Assembly: GCA_041595875.1 (NCBI GenBank)
Contig: JBFHJN010000073.1
Span: 1 to 9,829 of the forward strand
Direction of reading: 5' to 3'
DNA from: UBA2279 sp041595875
Lineage (GTDB): Bacteria; Actinomycetota; Coriobacteriia; Anaerosomatales; Anaerosomataceae
Length of the DNA stretch: 9,829 bases
The first letter of the stretch is position 1, and each line of letters starts with the position of its first letter. Of the stretch, positions 1-6,907 are shown piece after piece. The notes beneath the pieces were generated by a model, which was not told the origin of the DNA, ran no database searches, and saw only the letters and a program-made list of their open reading frames with translations. The position numbers were made by a program, and so were the translations under genes.

Positions 1-1058
1 ATCGGCTGGGTGCCGAAGGCGTAGATCCGCGCCGAGCCCCTGGGGATCAGCGGGATGAAGCCGTGCTGGTTGTAGTCGATGTCGAAGTCGTCGAAGAGCG
101 AGACCTCACCGCCGCGGTCTGCGCCGATGTTGTAGTCGTCCAGGTTGACGATGATGCCGATCAGGTCGGTCTCCGCCTCCATGACCTCGACAGTGACGAT
201 CGACGAGACCATGAGCTCAGACGCAAGATCCGCAGCCGACTTCCAGATACGACGGTTGAGGGAGTCGCGCTGGAGAAGGATGCGCGTGAGCGTGGGAAGC
301 GTGGTGTAGAACGTCGGGCTTCCCGACCCCTTGTAGTACTGCATCCCACCGACGATGGCGTCGACGAGCTCGATCTGGTTCGAGTTCGCGTCGTCGACGT
401 TGACCGTGACCGTGGTGGCGTAGAGCTCGTTGTCGTGAAGGATCGAGCGAATGCCCGCGCCCTCGGTGACGGTGCCGCCCGGGTCCTTGATCTTGTCGCT
501 GTCGGAAGCCTCGCGGCCGTCGCCGATGAGGATGGCTCGCGCGAGCTCCTCCTCGAGCATGAGGCGCATCTCGGCCTTCATCCAGGCGATGACGTCGAAG
601 TCGGTGATGTCGATGATGTCGTCACGATCGAGCTTCTGCTTCTTGTAGATCGTGGTCGGCGTCGTGACGCGCTTCGAGAGGGAGAAGAACTCCTCCTTCT
701 TGAACTCGCCCTTGACGTAGCCCTTGGCACGGGCCTCGTCCTCGGTGATGTCCGCGTACATCGACTTGACGCGCGAGAACGGCGTGTGCCGGCAGCCGTT
801 GAGAACCCCGGCGACCCACTCGGTGCGGCGCTTGATGAACTCGGGGGTCGAGGTGATGGTCTTGGCGTCCGGGAAGAGGACGTCGATGTCGTTGATGCCG
901 TGCGCGAGAGCGTAGTCCTCGACCGCCTGTCGAAGGGTTCCGCCGCGCTGCGTAGCCGCGATGATCCCCTTCATGTCGTCGTGAGAGAGGGTGAGCCTGG
1001 CGCTACCCTGAGTCTCCGACCCGTCGGTCTTGTTCTGCTCGAAGACGTTGCGAGTCAT
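1..1058 (-). CDS. Major capsid protein, HK97 fold; possible separate product from an internal start (C-terminus outside window)
   Basis: This is the capsid part of the protease-capsid frame, listed separately because the ATG at 1058 (Met236 of the fusion) has its own good ribosome site. It begins MTRNVFEQN. About 352 residues are visible, close to the usual length, so few are missing. Family-typical stretches are STPEFIKRRTEWVAGVLNG, HTPFSRVKSMYADITEDEAR, TTIYKKQKLDRDDIIDITDF and ELARAILIGDG, followed by the P-domain and the FDDFDIDYNQHGFIPL region near the left edge. The product forms the icosahedral shell. Codon use is strongly biased (nearly all Ile as ATC, mostly C/G-ending codons), unlike the mixed usage of the terminase and portal, as expected for the most abundant virion protein. 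That capsid is made from this start as well as, or instead of, from the fusion is inferred from the ribosome site. Confidence 0.85.
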   Translation of the reverse strand, partial: MTRNVFEQNKTDGSETQGSARLTLSHDDMKGIIAATQRGGTLRQAVEDYALAHGINDIDVLFPDAKTITSTPEFIKRRTEWVAGVLNGCRHTPFSRVKSMYADITEDEARAKGYVKGEFKKEEFFSLSKRVTTPTTIYKKQKLDRDDIIDITDFDVIAWMKAEMRLMLEEELARAILIGDGREASDSDKIKDPGGTVTEGAGIRSILHDNELYATTVTVNVDDANSNQIELVDAIVGGMQYYKGSGSPTFYTTLPTLTRILLQRDSLNRRIWKSAADLASELMVSSIVTVEVMEAETDLIGIIVNLDDYNIGADRGGEVSLFDDFDIDYNQHGFIPLIPRGSARIYAFGTQP

Positions 1059-1763
1059 TTCGCTTCCTTCCTGGCTGTGCGTGATGCCGTTGTCATCGGC
1101 GTTATCGGTGGTGTTGACCTCACCGTCGCCATGAGCGGCTGCGGCTTCGTTCTTGGTAGCGTCGTCAGGCTGCTTTACGAGCGCCTGCTCGATCATGTAG
1201 TACACGACGTCCTTCTGCTCCTGCGAAAGGGTGTCGAAGACGTCCTGGACGGTGGTGCCGCCACTGTCCTTCTGGGCGTCGTTTTCGGCGTCGGCGTGCT
1301 CGATGTCGAACTCGCGTCCGGTGGTGATGATCGCCTCGTCCTCGAGAACCTCGACCTCGTCATCGCTGTGACGAAGGTAGACGTTGTCGATCTGCGCCCC
1401 CGGATTCGCTCCGGCAATGACGAGACTGACCTCCTTGATGTCTCCGTGCGAGACGTTCTTGTCACGCTCGACAAGCCTGTTGGCGTAGATCGAGAGCGAC
1501 GTAATGTCCTTGTGGGAGACCATGGCCTTCGACGCGGCACCCTTGGGGGTGCTGTTGAAGAAGCCGTATGCGTAAACGCCCTCTGCGCGGTTCTCGAGAA
1601 GCGCGTGACCGAGGATGTTCTCGGGGTCCGAGTGCTGGTGCTGCCAAACGAGCGGGACCTTCGCGCCGTCCATGTGCTTGAACGCGTCGGGCAGGATCGT
1701 TCGGCCGTCAGAACACTTCAGACCATGCACGGTGGCAAAGCCACTGAAGTCTGCGTCCTTCAT
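1..1763 (-). CDS. Prohead protease fused in frame to HK97 major capsid protein (3' end outside window)
   Basis: Translated from the ATG at 1763, the frame stays open to the window edge (587 codons) with no stop. Residues 1-130 are an HK97-type prohead protease (S78 family): VWQHQH at 39-44 holds the likely catalytic His, SLSIYANRL at 89-97 the likely catalytic Ser, and EVSLVIAGANPGA at 111-123 is a family signature. Residues about 150-235 are an acidic, Ala/Asp-rich linker with DVFDTLSQEQKDVVYYMI (174-191), which I infer is the scaffold (delta-like) segment removed during maturation. From Met236 the HK97 capsid protein begins. In HK97 protease and capsid are separate genes; here no stop or frame change separates them. 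The start has GGAAGG nine bases upstream, inside the end of the portal gene, whose stop lies five bases before this ATG. An internal start may also yield capsid alone. Family is certain; whether the full fusion is made is inference. Confidence 0.9.
   Translation of the reverse strand, partial: MKDADFSGFATVHGLKCSDGRTILPDAFKHMDGAKVPLVWQHQHSDPENILGHALLENRAEGVYAYGFFNSTPKGAASKAMVSHKDITSLSIYANRLVERDKNVSHGDIKEVSLVIAGANPGAQIDNVYLRHSDDEVEVLEDEAIITTGREFDIEHADAENDAQKDSGGTTVQDVFDTLSQEQKDVVYYMIEQALVKQPDDATKNEAAAAHGDGEVNTTDNADDNGITHSQEGSEMTRNVFEQNKTDGSETQGSARLTLSHDDMKGIIAATQRGGTLRQAVEDYALAHGINDIDVLFPDAKTITSTPEFIKRRTEWVAGVLNGCRHTPFSRVKSMYADITEDEARAKGYVKGEFKKEEFFSLSKRVTTPTTIYKKQKLDRDDIIDITDFDVIAWMKAEMRLMLEEELARAILIGDGREASDSDKIKDPGGTVTEGAGIRSILHDNELYATTVTVNVDDANSNQIELVDAIVGGMQYYKGSGSPTFYTTLPTLTRILLQRDSLNRRIWKSAADLASELMVSSIVTVEVMEAETDLIGIIVNLDDYNIGADRGGEVSLFDDFDIDYNQHGFIPLIPRGSARIYAFGTQP
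1065..1072 (-). promoter_or_regulatory. Internal ribosome binding site ahead of the capsid part
   Basis: On the minus strand this reads AGGAAGGA, followed six bases later by the in-frame ATG at 1058. It lies inside the coding sequence of the protease-linker, where it encodes QEGS. Strength and spacing match the true gene starts in this window, so ribosomes could begin capsid synthesis here. The sequence is seen directly; its use is inference. Confidence 0.6.
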
Positions 1764-1768
1764 TTTGA

Positions 1769-3049
1769 TTAACCTTCCATGATCTGCTTGACTCTCGATC
1801 CTGTTGGATCTTCGTTCGGCAGCTGTGGTTGAGACTCAGGCTGAGTCGGTTGAGTTTCCGTGGGTTCCGGCTCTGGAAGATTCTTGTTCCTGAGCTTGTC
1901 TGCGTCCGGCTCCTTCGAAGGACGGAAACCGATAATTCCACGCAGTTCGTTAGAGGTCAGTACCTCGTTCCTTGTAAGCTTGTCGCCGATCTCAGCGATG
2001 TCCTTTACTGGAACGAGCTTGAACGGGTCGCGGAGGTAGATGATCGACTGCCGCTGAGAACGAGCCGTCTTCGTTAGGAAGGTGCGGATCATTGCCTCGG
2101 AAAGCGCCCCAAGAAGAGGCTCGATCGTGCGGTTGTAATAGTTGATCATGGTTGCTTCGTCGGCCGTACCGTTCATTACCTCTTTGGTGATGCCTAGCTG
2201 TCCGTAGAGCATCTCGGTCAGGTAGTCGACCTGTTCGAGCATGTTGTTCTCTGCCGGACGATTCAGCTGCGTGACCTTCTCGGTGCCGTCCGTGTAGGCG
2301 ATACCGTACTTGGACCCCTTCAGCTGAGACTCGATCATCTCCCTTCGCTGTTCTGCTTGCTGACGCCTCGCGTCGGTCTTTACGACGTAAGGCAGCTGGA
2401 TGATGATGTCCAACTTCCCAGAGCCAGACTGGTCGTCGATCGCATCGAGAAGCGAGAGCTTCCTGGTGAGCCTTTGGAGCGTCGAGTTCGGTTCGTTCAT
2501 GACCTTGTAGAGAGGGTTCTCGACAATTGCCACGATAGACTTAGGGAGGGTTAGCTCTTCCTTTTGTCCGGTCTTCTCGTTGTAGACCCGAACGCGGATC
2601 TTTGACGGATACCACTGCACGATCTCGCCAACGCGAAGATTGCGGATGTCGTAACCGCCACTAGACAACGGACTGATAGACGTTTCAACAGGCACGATAG
2701 CAATTACGCCCTGATCACAGAGCGACATTACGGCGTCCTGTCGAAAGTGTCTCGCACCCTGGTCAAGATTCGCCTCTACCGTCAAGCACTGGTTGAGACC
2801 ACTCTCAATGATCTCAAGAAAACGCATGTCTTCGTCAAGTCTGACGTGCCACATGTTCACCGCCGCTGCGTCAATTCCGATTCGCATGATCGTTGACGCA
2901 ACAATTGAACGCTCGTTAGTCACCGTAAAGCGCGGCCTGTCTGGCCTGTAGGATGACGCGACGCCTCCATAATCGAAACTCGTGTTCTCGTCTTCCCGCT
3001 TCGTGAACGCATTCCACGAATGCATTAGACGTTCCCCAAGCTTAACCAT
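1769..3049 (-). CDS. Phage portal protein
   Basis: A 426-residue protein, typical size for an HK97/SPP1-type portal, the dodecameric ring at the special capsid vertex through which DNA enters and leaves. The family is recognised from conserved stretches: NERSIVASTIMRIGIDAAAV near the N-terminus, VQWYPSKIRVRVYNEKTGQ in the middle, VMNEPNSTLQRL, LDIIIQLPYVV, the GSKYGIAYTDGTEKVTQLNR stem/wing region and LYGQLGITKEVMNGTADE. The C-terminus is Pro/Glu/Gln-rich (NLPEPEPTETQPTQPE) and probably disordered. I place the start at the ATG at 3049, six bases after GGAGG. A GTG directly before it (3052) is also in frame but sits too close to the ribosome site. It follows the large terminase by 23 bases and ends five bases before the protease, so the three genes are probably cotranscribed. 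Confidence 0.95.
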   Translation of the reverse strand: MVKLGERLMHSWNAFTKREDENTSFDYGGVASSYRPDRPRFTVTNERSIVASTIMRIGIDAAAVNMWHVRLDEDMRFLEIIESGLNQCLTVEANLDQGARHFRQDAVMSLCDQGVIAIVPVETSISPLSSGGYDIRNLRVGEIVQWYPSKIRVRVYNEKTGQKEELTLPKSIVAIVENPLYKVMNEPNSTLQRLTRKLSLLDAIDDQSGSGKLDIIIQLPYVVKTDARRQQAEQRREMIESQLKGSKYGIAYTDGTEKVTQLNRPAENNMLEQVDYLTEMLYGQLGITKEVMNGTADEATMINYYNRTIEPLLGALSEAMIRTFLTKTARSQRQSIIYLRDPFKLVPVKDIAEIGDKLTRNEVLTSNELRGIIGFRPSKEPDADKLRNKNLPEPEPTETQPTQPESQPQLPNEDPTGSRVKQIMEG

Positions 3050-3072
3050 CACTCACCTCCCTTCGAATTCGG

Positions 3073-4818
3073 TCACTCAAAGGCCTCCTTGTTTGCTTTC
3101 CACGCCACGTATGCGTCCATAAGAGCAGACACGTTGTCGATCTTTTGTTCCTGGCGCTTCTTGTAGAGCTTACGATTGCCGTTTGTGTCTTCTAGCGTGA
3201 TTGCGTTGCCCATCGCGAATGTCATAAGACTTTCATCGAATAGAAGCAGACGCTGTTCACTTAGAATCTTAAGTTCGCCTAGCGGAACTGATTCGGTCTT
3301 CGCGCCCTGGATTACCTTCTCTACGCCATACGGCCCATTCTCCGCAGCCCACCTTTCCGTGAACTCTTTCGCGTTGTACGGGTCGAAACCAAGCGCGCGA
3401 ACGTCATACTCCATGCGCTCAATGTGAGCGTCGAGGTCCTCATAGACCTCCATCATGTCAAGGACTGTGCACTCGAGAACGTGGAGACTGCCCTCTTGAA
3501 TGAACTCCTCGTACTTTGCACGCATAGCCCCGGGGAGCTTGTGCAAGGTGAGCGATGAGATGTAACTCCTGGTTTTTACACCGAAAGCGTCACTGCCAAG
3601 TGGGAACAGAAATGTGAACGCACAGAAGTCGTCGCCCATGGATAGGTCTGCGCCCATTGCGCAAGGCATACCATTAAAGCGTTGTCTACGATGCGGAAGA
3701 GTCTCTTCGTATGTAAAGAAGTAGGTGTAACCCTCCATCGGGATGCCGAAACGCTTGGCGAGAATATCGTTTCGGGATGCCGGCGCCTTCTCTGCCCGCT
3801 CAACGTCTAGCTGATACGTCTCGTACGTTACAGTTAGACCGATGTTCGGGTTTGCTTTCGGCCACATGTTTGGGTTGCTAACCTCTTCTAGTTCGTCTAG
3901 CTTGTAATGCCAGATCGAAATATGAGGAGCCTCGTACTCGCCCTTTAGAATGCTCGCGAGCTCCATCTTGATCGTGTCTCCGGAACCGTTTCGTACGGTA
4001 CCTTCGGAACTAATTGCCAAGATGAGGTAGTCATCAAGCTTTGAAGCGCCCTGCTCAATCGCCCCGACCACGTCTTCCCGAATATCGCCAGAGAGCCATT
4101 CGTCAATTGTTGAAACTTTAGGGCGCAGGCCCTGTAGCTTATTGATCGACATCGGGCGGATCTCTAGGAGTGAACCTGTCAGAAAATTCTCGATGCCCTT
4201 TTTCGTAGACACCAGTTTCTGTCTGAGGGCACGAAGACCTGTCGTGTTCTGAAGAGATCCCTCGGTTAGGAACTTGAAGAGCGGGCCTCTCGCGCGCGTG
4301 ATTGCCGTTCTAAACGGCGCCATGACTTCTTCTGCCTGCTTCATCGTAGGGGCCGTGGTGATCTGGTGCGTGGTGTCTGTGTCTACATTGAGGAAGTAAG
4401 ACTGCACGCAGAACGCGTACATAGACTTGGCGGCGCCTCGTGCGACGATCAGATACTGCTTCCGAGTAAGGCGGACCTTGACTCGCTTACGAACGAAGTG
4501 TCCTGGCTCGCCGTTCTTAGGAGGCGCATAGACTGTTCGTTCATCGAAGTAGTACCAGCCGAAGATTTGCTCGGCCCATACCTTGAACATCTCCAAGAGG
4601 TGTAGATCCGAACCATCGGTGAGCGTCAGTTCGTTTTCGCAGTACTTGACCCAGCCCTCGACTGCGCGATCGTCGTAGTAGTAGTAGGGACTGGCGATGA
4701 GAGCGTCAATACGGTTCATTTCCATCGCAATTTCGCGGTTGACAGGTATCTCCCCGCGAATCACAGCGTCTCGAAAGCGCCCGTAGTAGATAGGTGTTGC
4801 CGTGTTAGACAAACCCAC
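3073..4818 (-). CDS. terL: Large terminase subunit (ATPase and nuclease)
   Basis: A 581-residue DNA-packaging motor that hydrolyses ATP to move DNA into the prohead and cuts concatemers. The N-terminal ATPase has a Walker A-like LIVARGAAKS at 123-132, in which Ala replaces the usual Gly before Lys131, followed by ITTAPT (153-158) and a Walker B region VSTIDEW (235-241, D239-E240). The C-terminal RNase H-like nuclease shows MGADLSMGDDF (388-398, D391), LGFDPYN (476-482, D479) and KIDNVSALMDA (559-569), which should supply the metal-binding acids. Length is normal for the family. The start is GTG (4816-4818), seven bases after GGAGGT; no better ATG is nearby. It lies 21 bases after the Lys/Ser-rich virion-type gene and 23 before the portal. 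Unusually, the small subunit is not adjacent but about 3.3 kb upstream. No truncation or missing key acid is seen. Confidence 0.95.
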   Translation of the reverse strand: MGLSNTATPIYYGRFRDAVIRGEIPVNREIAMEMNRIDALIASPYYYYDDRAVEGWVKYCENELTLTDGSDLHLLEMFKVWAEQIFGWYYFDERTVYAPPKNGEPGHFVRKRVKVRLTRKQYLIVARGAAKSMYAFCVQSYFLNVDTDTTHQITTAPTMKQAEEVMAPFRTAITRARGPLFKFLTEGSLQNTTGLRALRQKLVSTKKGIENFLTGSLLEIRPMSINKLQGLRPKVSTIDEWLSGDIREDVVGAIEQGASKLDDYLILAISSEGTVRNGSGDTIKMELASILKGEYEAPHISIWHYKLDELEEVSNPNMWPKANPNIGLTVTYETYQLDVERAEKAPASRNDILAKRFGIPMEGYTYFFTYEETLPHRRQRFNGMPCAMGADLSMGDDFCAFTFLFPLGSDAFGVKTRSYISSLTLHKLPGAMRAKYEEFIQEGSLHVLECTVLDMMEVYEDLDAHIERMEYDVRALGFDPYNAKEFTERWAAENGPYGVEKVIQGAKTESVPLGELKILSEQRLLLFDESLMTFAMGNAITLEDTNGNRKLYKKRQEQKIDNVSALMDAYVAWKANKEAFE

Positions 4819-4839
4819 CGCCAGTACCTCCTTTCCTAT

Positions 4840-5508
4840 TTAACGAGAGAGTTCCCGAATTGGCTTCTTGGTGCCGAGCTCTGCAAGAAGCGCTTCAGTG
4901 TCCATCTTCGCCCTTGTGTACTCTGCAGACCTTAAGGGCGACGTTGTCGAGGACTTTGAGGATGTTGACGTCTTTTCAGAGCTTGCCGACGTATCTGAAG
5001 TCTTGTCCGAACCCTTGTCCGAAGTCTTGTCGGACTTCTTACCCGACTTCTTGTCATTCTTCTTGTCAGACTTCGCGTCCTTGGTATCCAAGCCGGACGC
5101 CTTCTTGATCTGCTGAGTAGCCAGGTTGTTAAGGAGCGACTTCGTCTGCTTCTTGCCGACATCCCACAGAATCTCTTCGACGGCAGCCTTAGCCTTGTCT
5201 TTTGCAGTGGGCGGCGCCTTAGTCAGCGTCGCGTATTCCTGCTCCATTCGAATACGGTTGATCGCAGAACGAAGCTCTGCGTCGCTCATGGTCTTCGCGG
5301 TTTTCGGAGCCTCGGGCTTCGACTTCTCGAGACGGCCATTCTTGTCTCTGGTCTTTTCTGGAACATCGCCAGCGGAAGTCTTCTTGCCAGCCATCTTCTC
5401 AGTAGACTTGCTACCGCCAGACGCAACAGTTCGTTCCTTACGGACGCCCCACTTCATTCCCTTGACGCCGAAGTGGGCGAGAAAATCGTCTACCTCAGTC
5501 TCCATCAT
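4840..5508 (-). CDS. Lys/Ser-rich phage protein with N-terminal HFGVKGMKWG motif
   Basis: A 222-residue protein of unknown function. Near the N-terminus (10-23) is LAHFGVKGMKWGVR, a short motif I know from many phage proteins encoded near portal and capsid genes, usually at one terminus; its role is not established to my knowledge. Residues 75-96 (SDAELRSAINRIRMEQEYATLT) form a probable helix that recurs in the same proteins, and 100-137 is another helical, basic stretch. Residues 147-190 are low complexity: Ser-Asp-Lys-Lys-like tetrapeptides, then a Ser/Thr-rich run. The C-terminus is again helix-like. There is no signal peptide or membrane segment. The start ATG overlaps the connector stop by four bases (ATGA); a second ATG three bases later sits better behind GGGAG. 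Position between the connector and large terminase suggests a virion or assembly protein, perhaps internal to the head, but that is inference. Confidence 0.75.
   Translation of the reverse strand: MMETEVDDFLAHFGVKGMKWGVRKERTVASGGSKSTEKMAGKKTSAGDVPEKTRDKNGRLEKSKPEAPKTAKTMSDAELRSAINRIRMEQEYATLTKAPPTAKDKAKAAVEEILWDVGKKQTKSLLNNLATQQIKKASGLDTKDAKSDKKNDKKSGKKSDKTSDKGSDKTSDTSASSEKTSTSSKSSTTSPLRSAEYTRAKMDTEALLAELGTKKPIRELSR
4990..5070 (-). repeat. In-frame 12-base repeats encoding SDKK-like tetrapeptides
   Basis: About seven degenerate 12-base units encode SDKK NDKK SGKK SDKT SDKG SDKT SDT in the Lys/Ser-rich protein. The period of four residues is kept while bases vary, mostly at synonymous positions. 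This suggests slippage or unequal exchange followed by selection for a charged, flexible linker. The repeat is seen directly; its origin and role are inferred. Confidence 0.8.
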
Positions 5509-6737
5509 GACTCCCGGACTATGATGTCTACGCCATACCAGGCGCTTGTGTACATTCCGCCGCCAACTGTGTTCCAGCCACGGACAGGAATGCTAGTGCC
5601 ACCAAACGGAGTGTGTTCCGAAAGGTAGAGGCCAAAATCGTCGTTAGCCTTTACGGCCACGTCGTTTGTCCAGTTGTTCGTTGCGTAGAGGTAGTAGCCG
5701 CCACTATCCCACTTAATCGCGGCGATTACGCCCTGCATCATTCCGAGCGCGATCGGCGTGTCGAGGAACAGATCGTTCCAACCGTCCTGCAGTTCTCCAG
5801 CGAAGTCAGAAATAACCATCGCAGGAAGAACCTCATCTTCCGATGGACCGTTCCAGAAGTCGTTGAGACTCGCTCGCCTCGCAACACCGATCTGTCCTGG
5901 TGTGGTCTTTAGACCAGCGGGCGCGCCAGATGGAACGTAAACGCGGACACCGACTACAGAGACGTTCGAATACGCGACGTCGTTCTCGAGATAGAACTGG
6001 TTGCCAACCCAGAGTCCATTCCCGCCATCGTTATACGCGGCGACCAAACGATCGGAAGGCGCCGTGACACCAAAGATCGAGTGATCAACGTGCGTAATTG
6101 TGGACGCGGCGATCGTCCCGACGAACCGCACGAAAGCGTCCGGAGTTGTTCCATTCGAGCAACGCAGCGTTACATCGTAATCGCCAGGTGCTGTTGGAAT
6201 GCCTGAAATAATCCCGAGGCTGGAGAAGGCCAAGCCTGACGGAAGTTCGCCCTCGGCGATGGACCAGACAAAGGCGCTCGGATTGCCGTATGCCATGAGA
6301 AGGTTCGTCGTATGGACGCCCTCCGTCATCGGCTGCAGCACTAGTGTCGCGATCGTTGGCGCTGTGCGGTGCGCACTCGTGGCTGGGGCTGGGGTCTTGA
6401 AGACGTCTTCCAGAATGTTGATCCGGAATTCGTACTCCTCAGCAATCCGCTCCAAAGCCTGGATTGCGAACGACGTCGTCGGTGGGTCGAACATGAGTCG
6501 AACCTTGACGTAGACGTAGGACTTCACAAGGTGTACGTTTTCACGCCCCTCGATCAGGAGATCCCACGTCTCGTCGTTGCCCTGGACAAGCAGCGCCCCA
6601 GATGAAGGAGACGCGCCGATCTGAGCCAGCGTCGAAAGAACGCTGTTGATGTGTGTTAGAACGTCCTCGTCGAAGGAAGTGTCATCGACCGAGAGGCCGA
6701 GAAGCTTCTTGATAGACTTGAGGATGCTGGGTTCCAT
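5505..6737 (-). CDS. Head-tail connector (gp6-like) fused to Ig-like and beta-rich C-terminal domains
   Basis: A 410-residue protein with three parts. Residues 1-113 match the small helical connector that binds below the portal: SIKKLLGL (8-15), FDEDVLTHINSVLSTLAQIG (22-41), then TWDLL and KSYVYVKVRLMFDPP (72-86). Relatives of this part are, as far as I know, usually stand-alone proteins of about 110 residues. A Pro/Ala linker (114-125) leads to a putative Ig domain at about 126-212 (He_PIG-like: WSIAEGELPSGLAF, GIISGIPTAPGDYDVTL). Residues 213-410 are beta-rich and resemble DUF4082-type carbohydrate-associated domains (VVGVRVYVPSG, YYLYATNNW, RGWNTVGGGMYTSAWYGVD). The start at 6737 is nine bases after AAAGGAGG; the frame extends further up, but that part lacks a ribosome site and looks non-coding. 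It overlaps the next gene by four bases. The connector call is fairly firm; the C-terminal role, perhaps a neck decoration touching the host surface, is inference. Confidence 0.8.
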   Translation of the reverse strand: MEPSILKSIKKLLGLSVDDTSFDEDVLTHINSVLSTLAQIGASPSSGALLVQGNDETWDLLIEGRENVHLVKSYVYVKVRLMFDPPTTSFAIQALERIAEEYEFRINILEDVFKTPAPATSAHRTAPTIATLVLQPMTEGVHTTNLLMAYGNPSAFVWSIAEGELPSGLAFSSLGIISGIPTAPGDYDVTLRCSNGTTPDAFVRFVGTIAASTITHVDHSIFGVTAPSDRLVAAYNDGGNGLWVGNQFYLENDVAYSNVSVVGVRVYVPSGAPAGLKTTPGQIGVARRASLNDFWNGPSEDEVLPAMVISDFAGELQDGWNDLFLDTPIALGMMQGVIAAIKWDSGGYYLYATNNWTNDVAVKANDDFGLYLSEHTPFGGTSIPVRGWNTVGGGMYTSAWYGVDIIVRES

Positions 6738-6780
6738 ACCGGCGCGCCTCCTTTCATCATGGTGTCGAATATGGTGGTGC

Positions 6781-6882
6781 TCAGAAGAACATGCGCCACA
6801 ACGTGACAGAGGCGCAAACAAGACCGTAGAACGCCAATAGTGTGATCAGCCAGCTGATGACGAAAATGGCGACGTAGGTCAT
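6781..6882 (-). CDS. Small single-span membrane protein, possible holin
   Basis: A 33-residue peptide, MTYVAIFVISWLITLLAFYG at the start and VTLWRMFF at the end. Nearly the whole length is one hydrophobic span (about 4-28), with an Arg near the C-terminus. It lies 25 bases after the endolysin stop and 43 before the connector start, where phages often place a holin or other lysis membrane protein, so I propose a holin-like role. Against it: it is very short, most known holins are longer, and the ribosome site is weak. An in-frame GTG at 6897 would add five residues. It is the 3' end of a longer frame whose upstream part is only the Arg/Ser-rich shadow of the endolysin gene. Confidence 0.5.
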   Translation of the reverse strand: MTYVAIFVISWLITLLAFYGLVCASVTLWRMFF

Positions 6883-6907
6883 GAGTCCACGGAACACCGG
6901 CGAAGGT

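Noticed and set aside
63..1772. 569-codon open frame on the plus strand
   Set aside because: It is antisense to the protease-capsid frame, has a Val/Asp/Leu/Arg-rich composition typical of a shadow, and matches nothing I know. The strong codon bias of the capsid gene removes stops from the opposite strand.
5126..5524. 132-codon plus frame opposite the Lys/Ser-rich protein
   Set aside because: It is antisense to a gene with a recognised motif, coupled start and conserved helix; composition is that of a shadow.
6738..6821. Upstream start for the connector at 6821
   Set aside because: The extra residues (His/Arg/Cys-rich) overlap the membrane-peptide gene and lack a ribosome site; AAAGGAGG points to the ATG at 6737.
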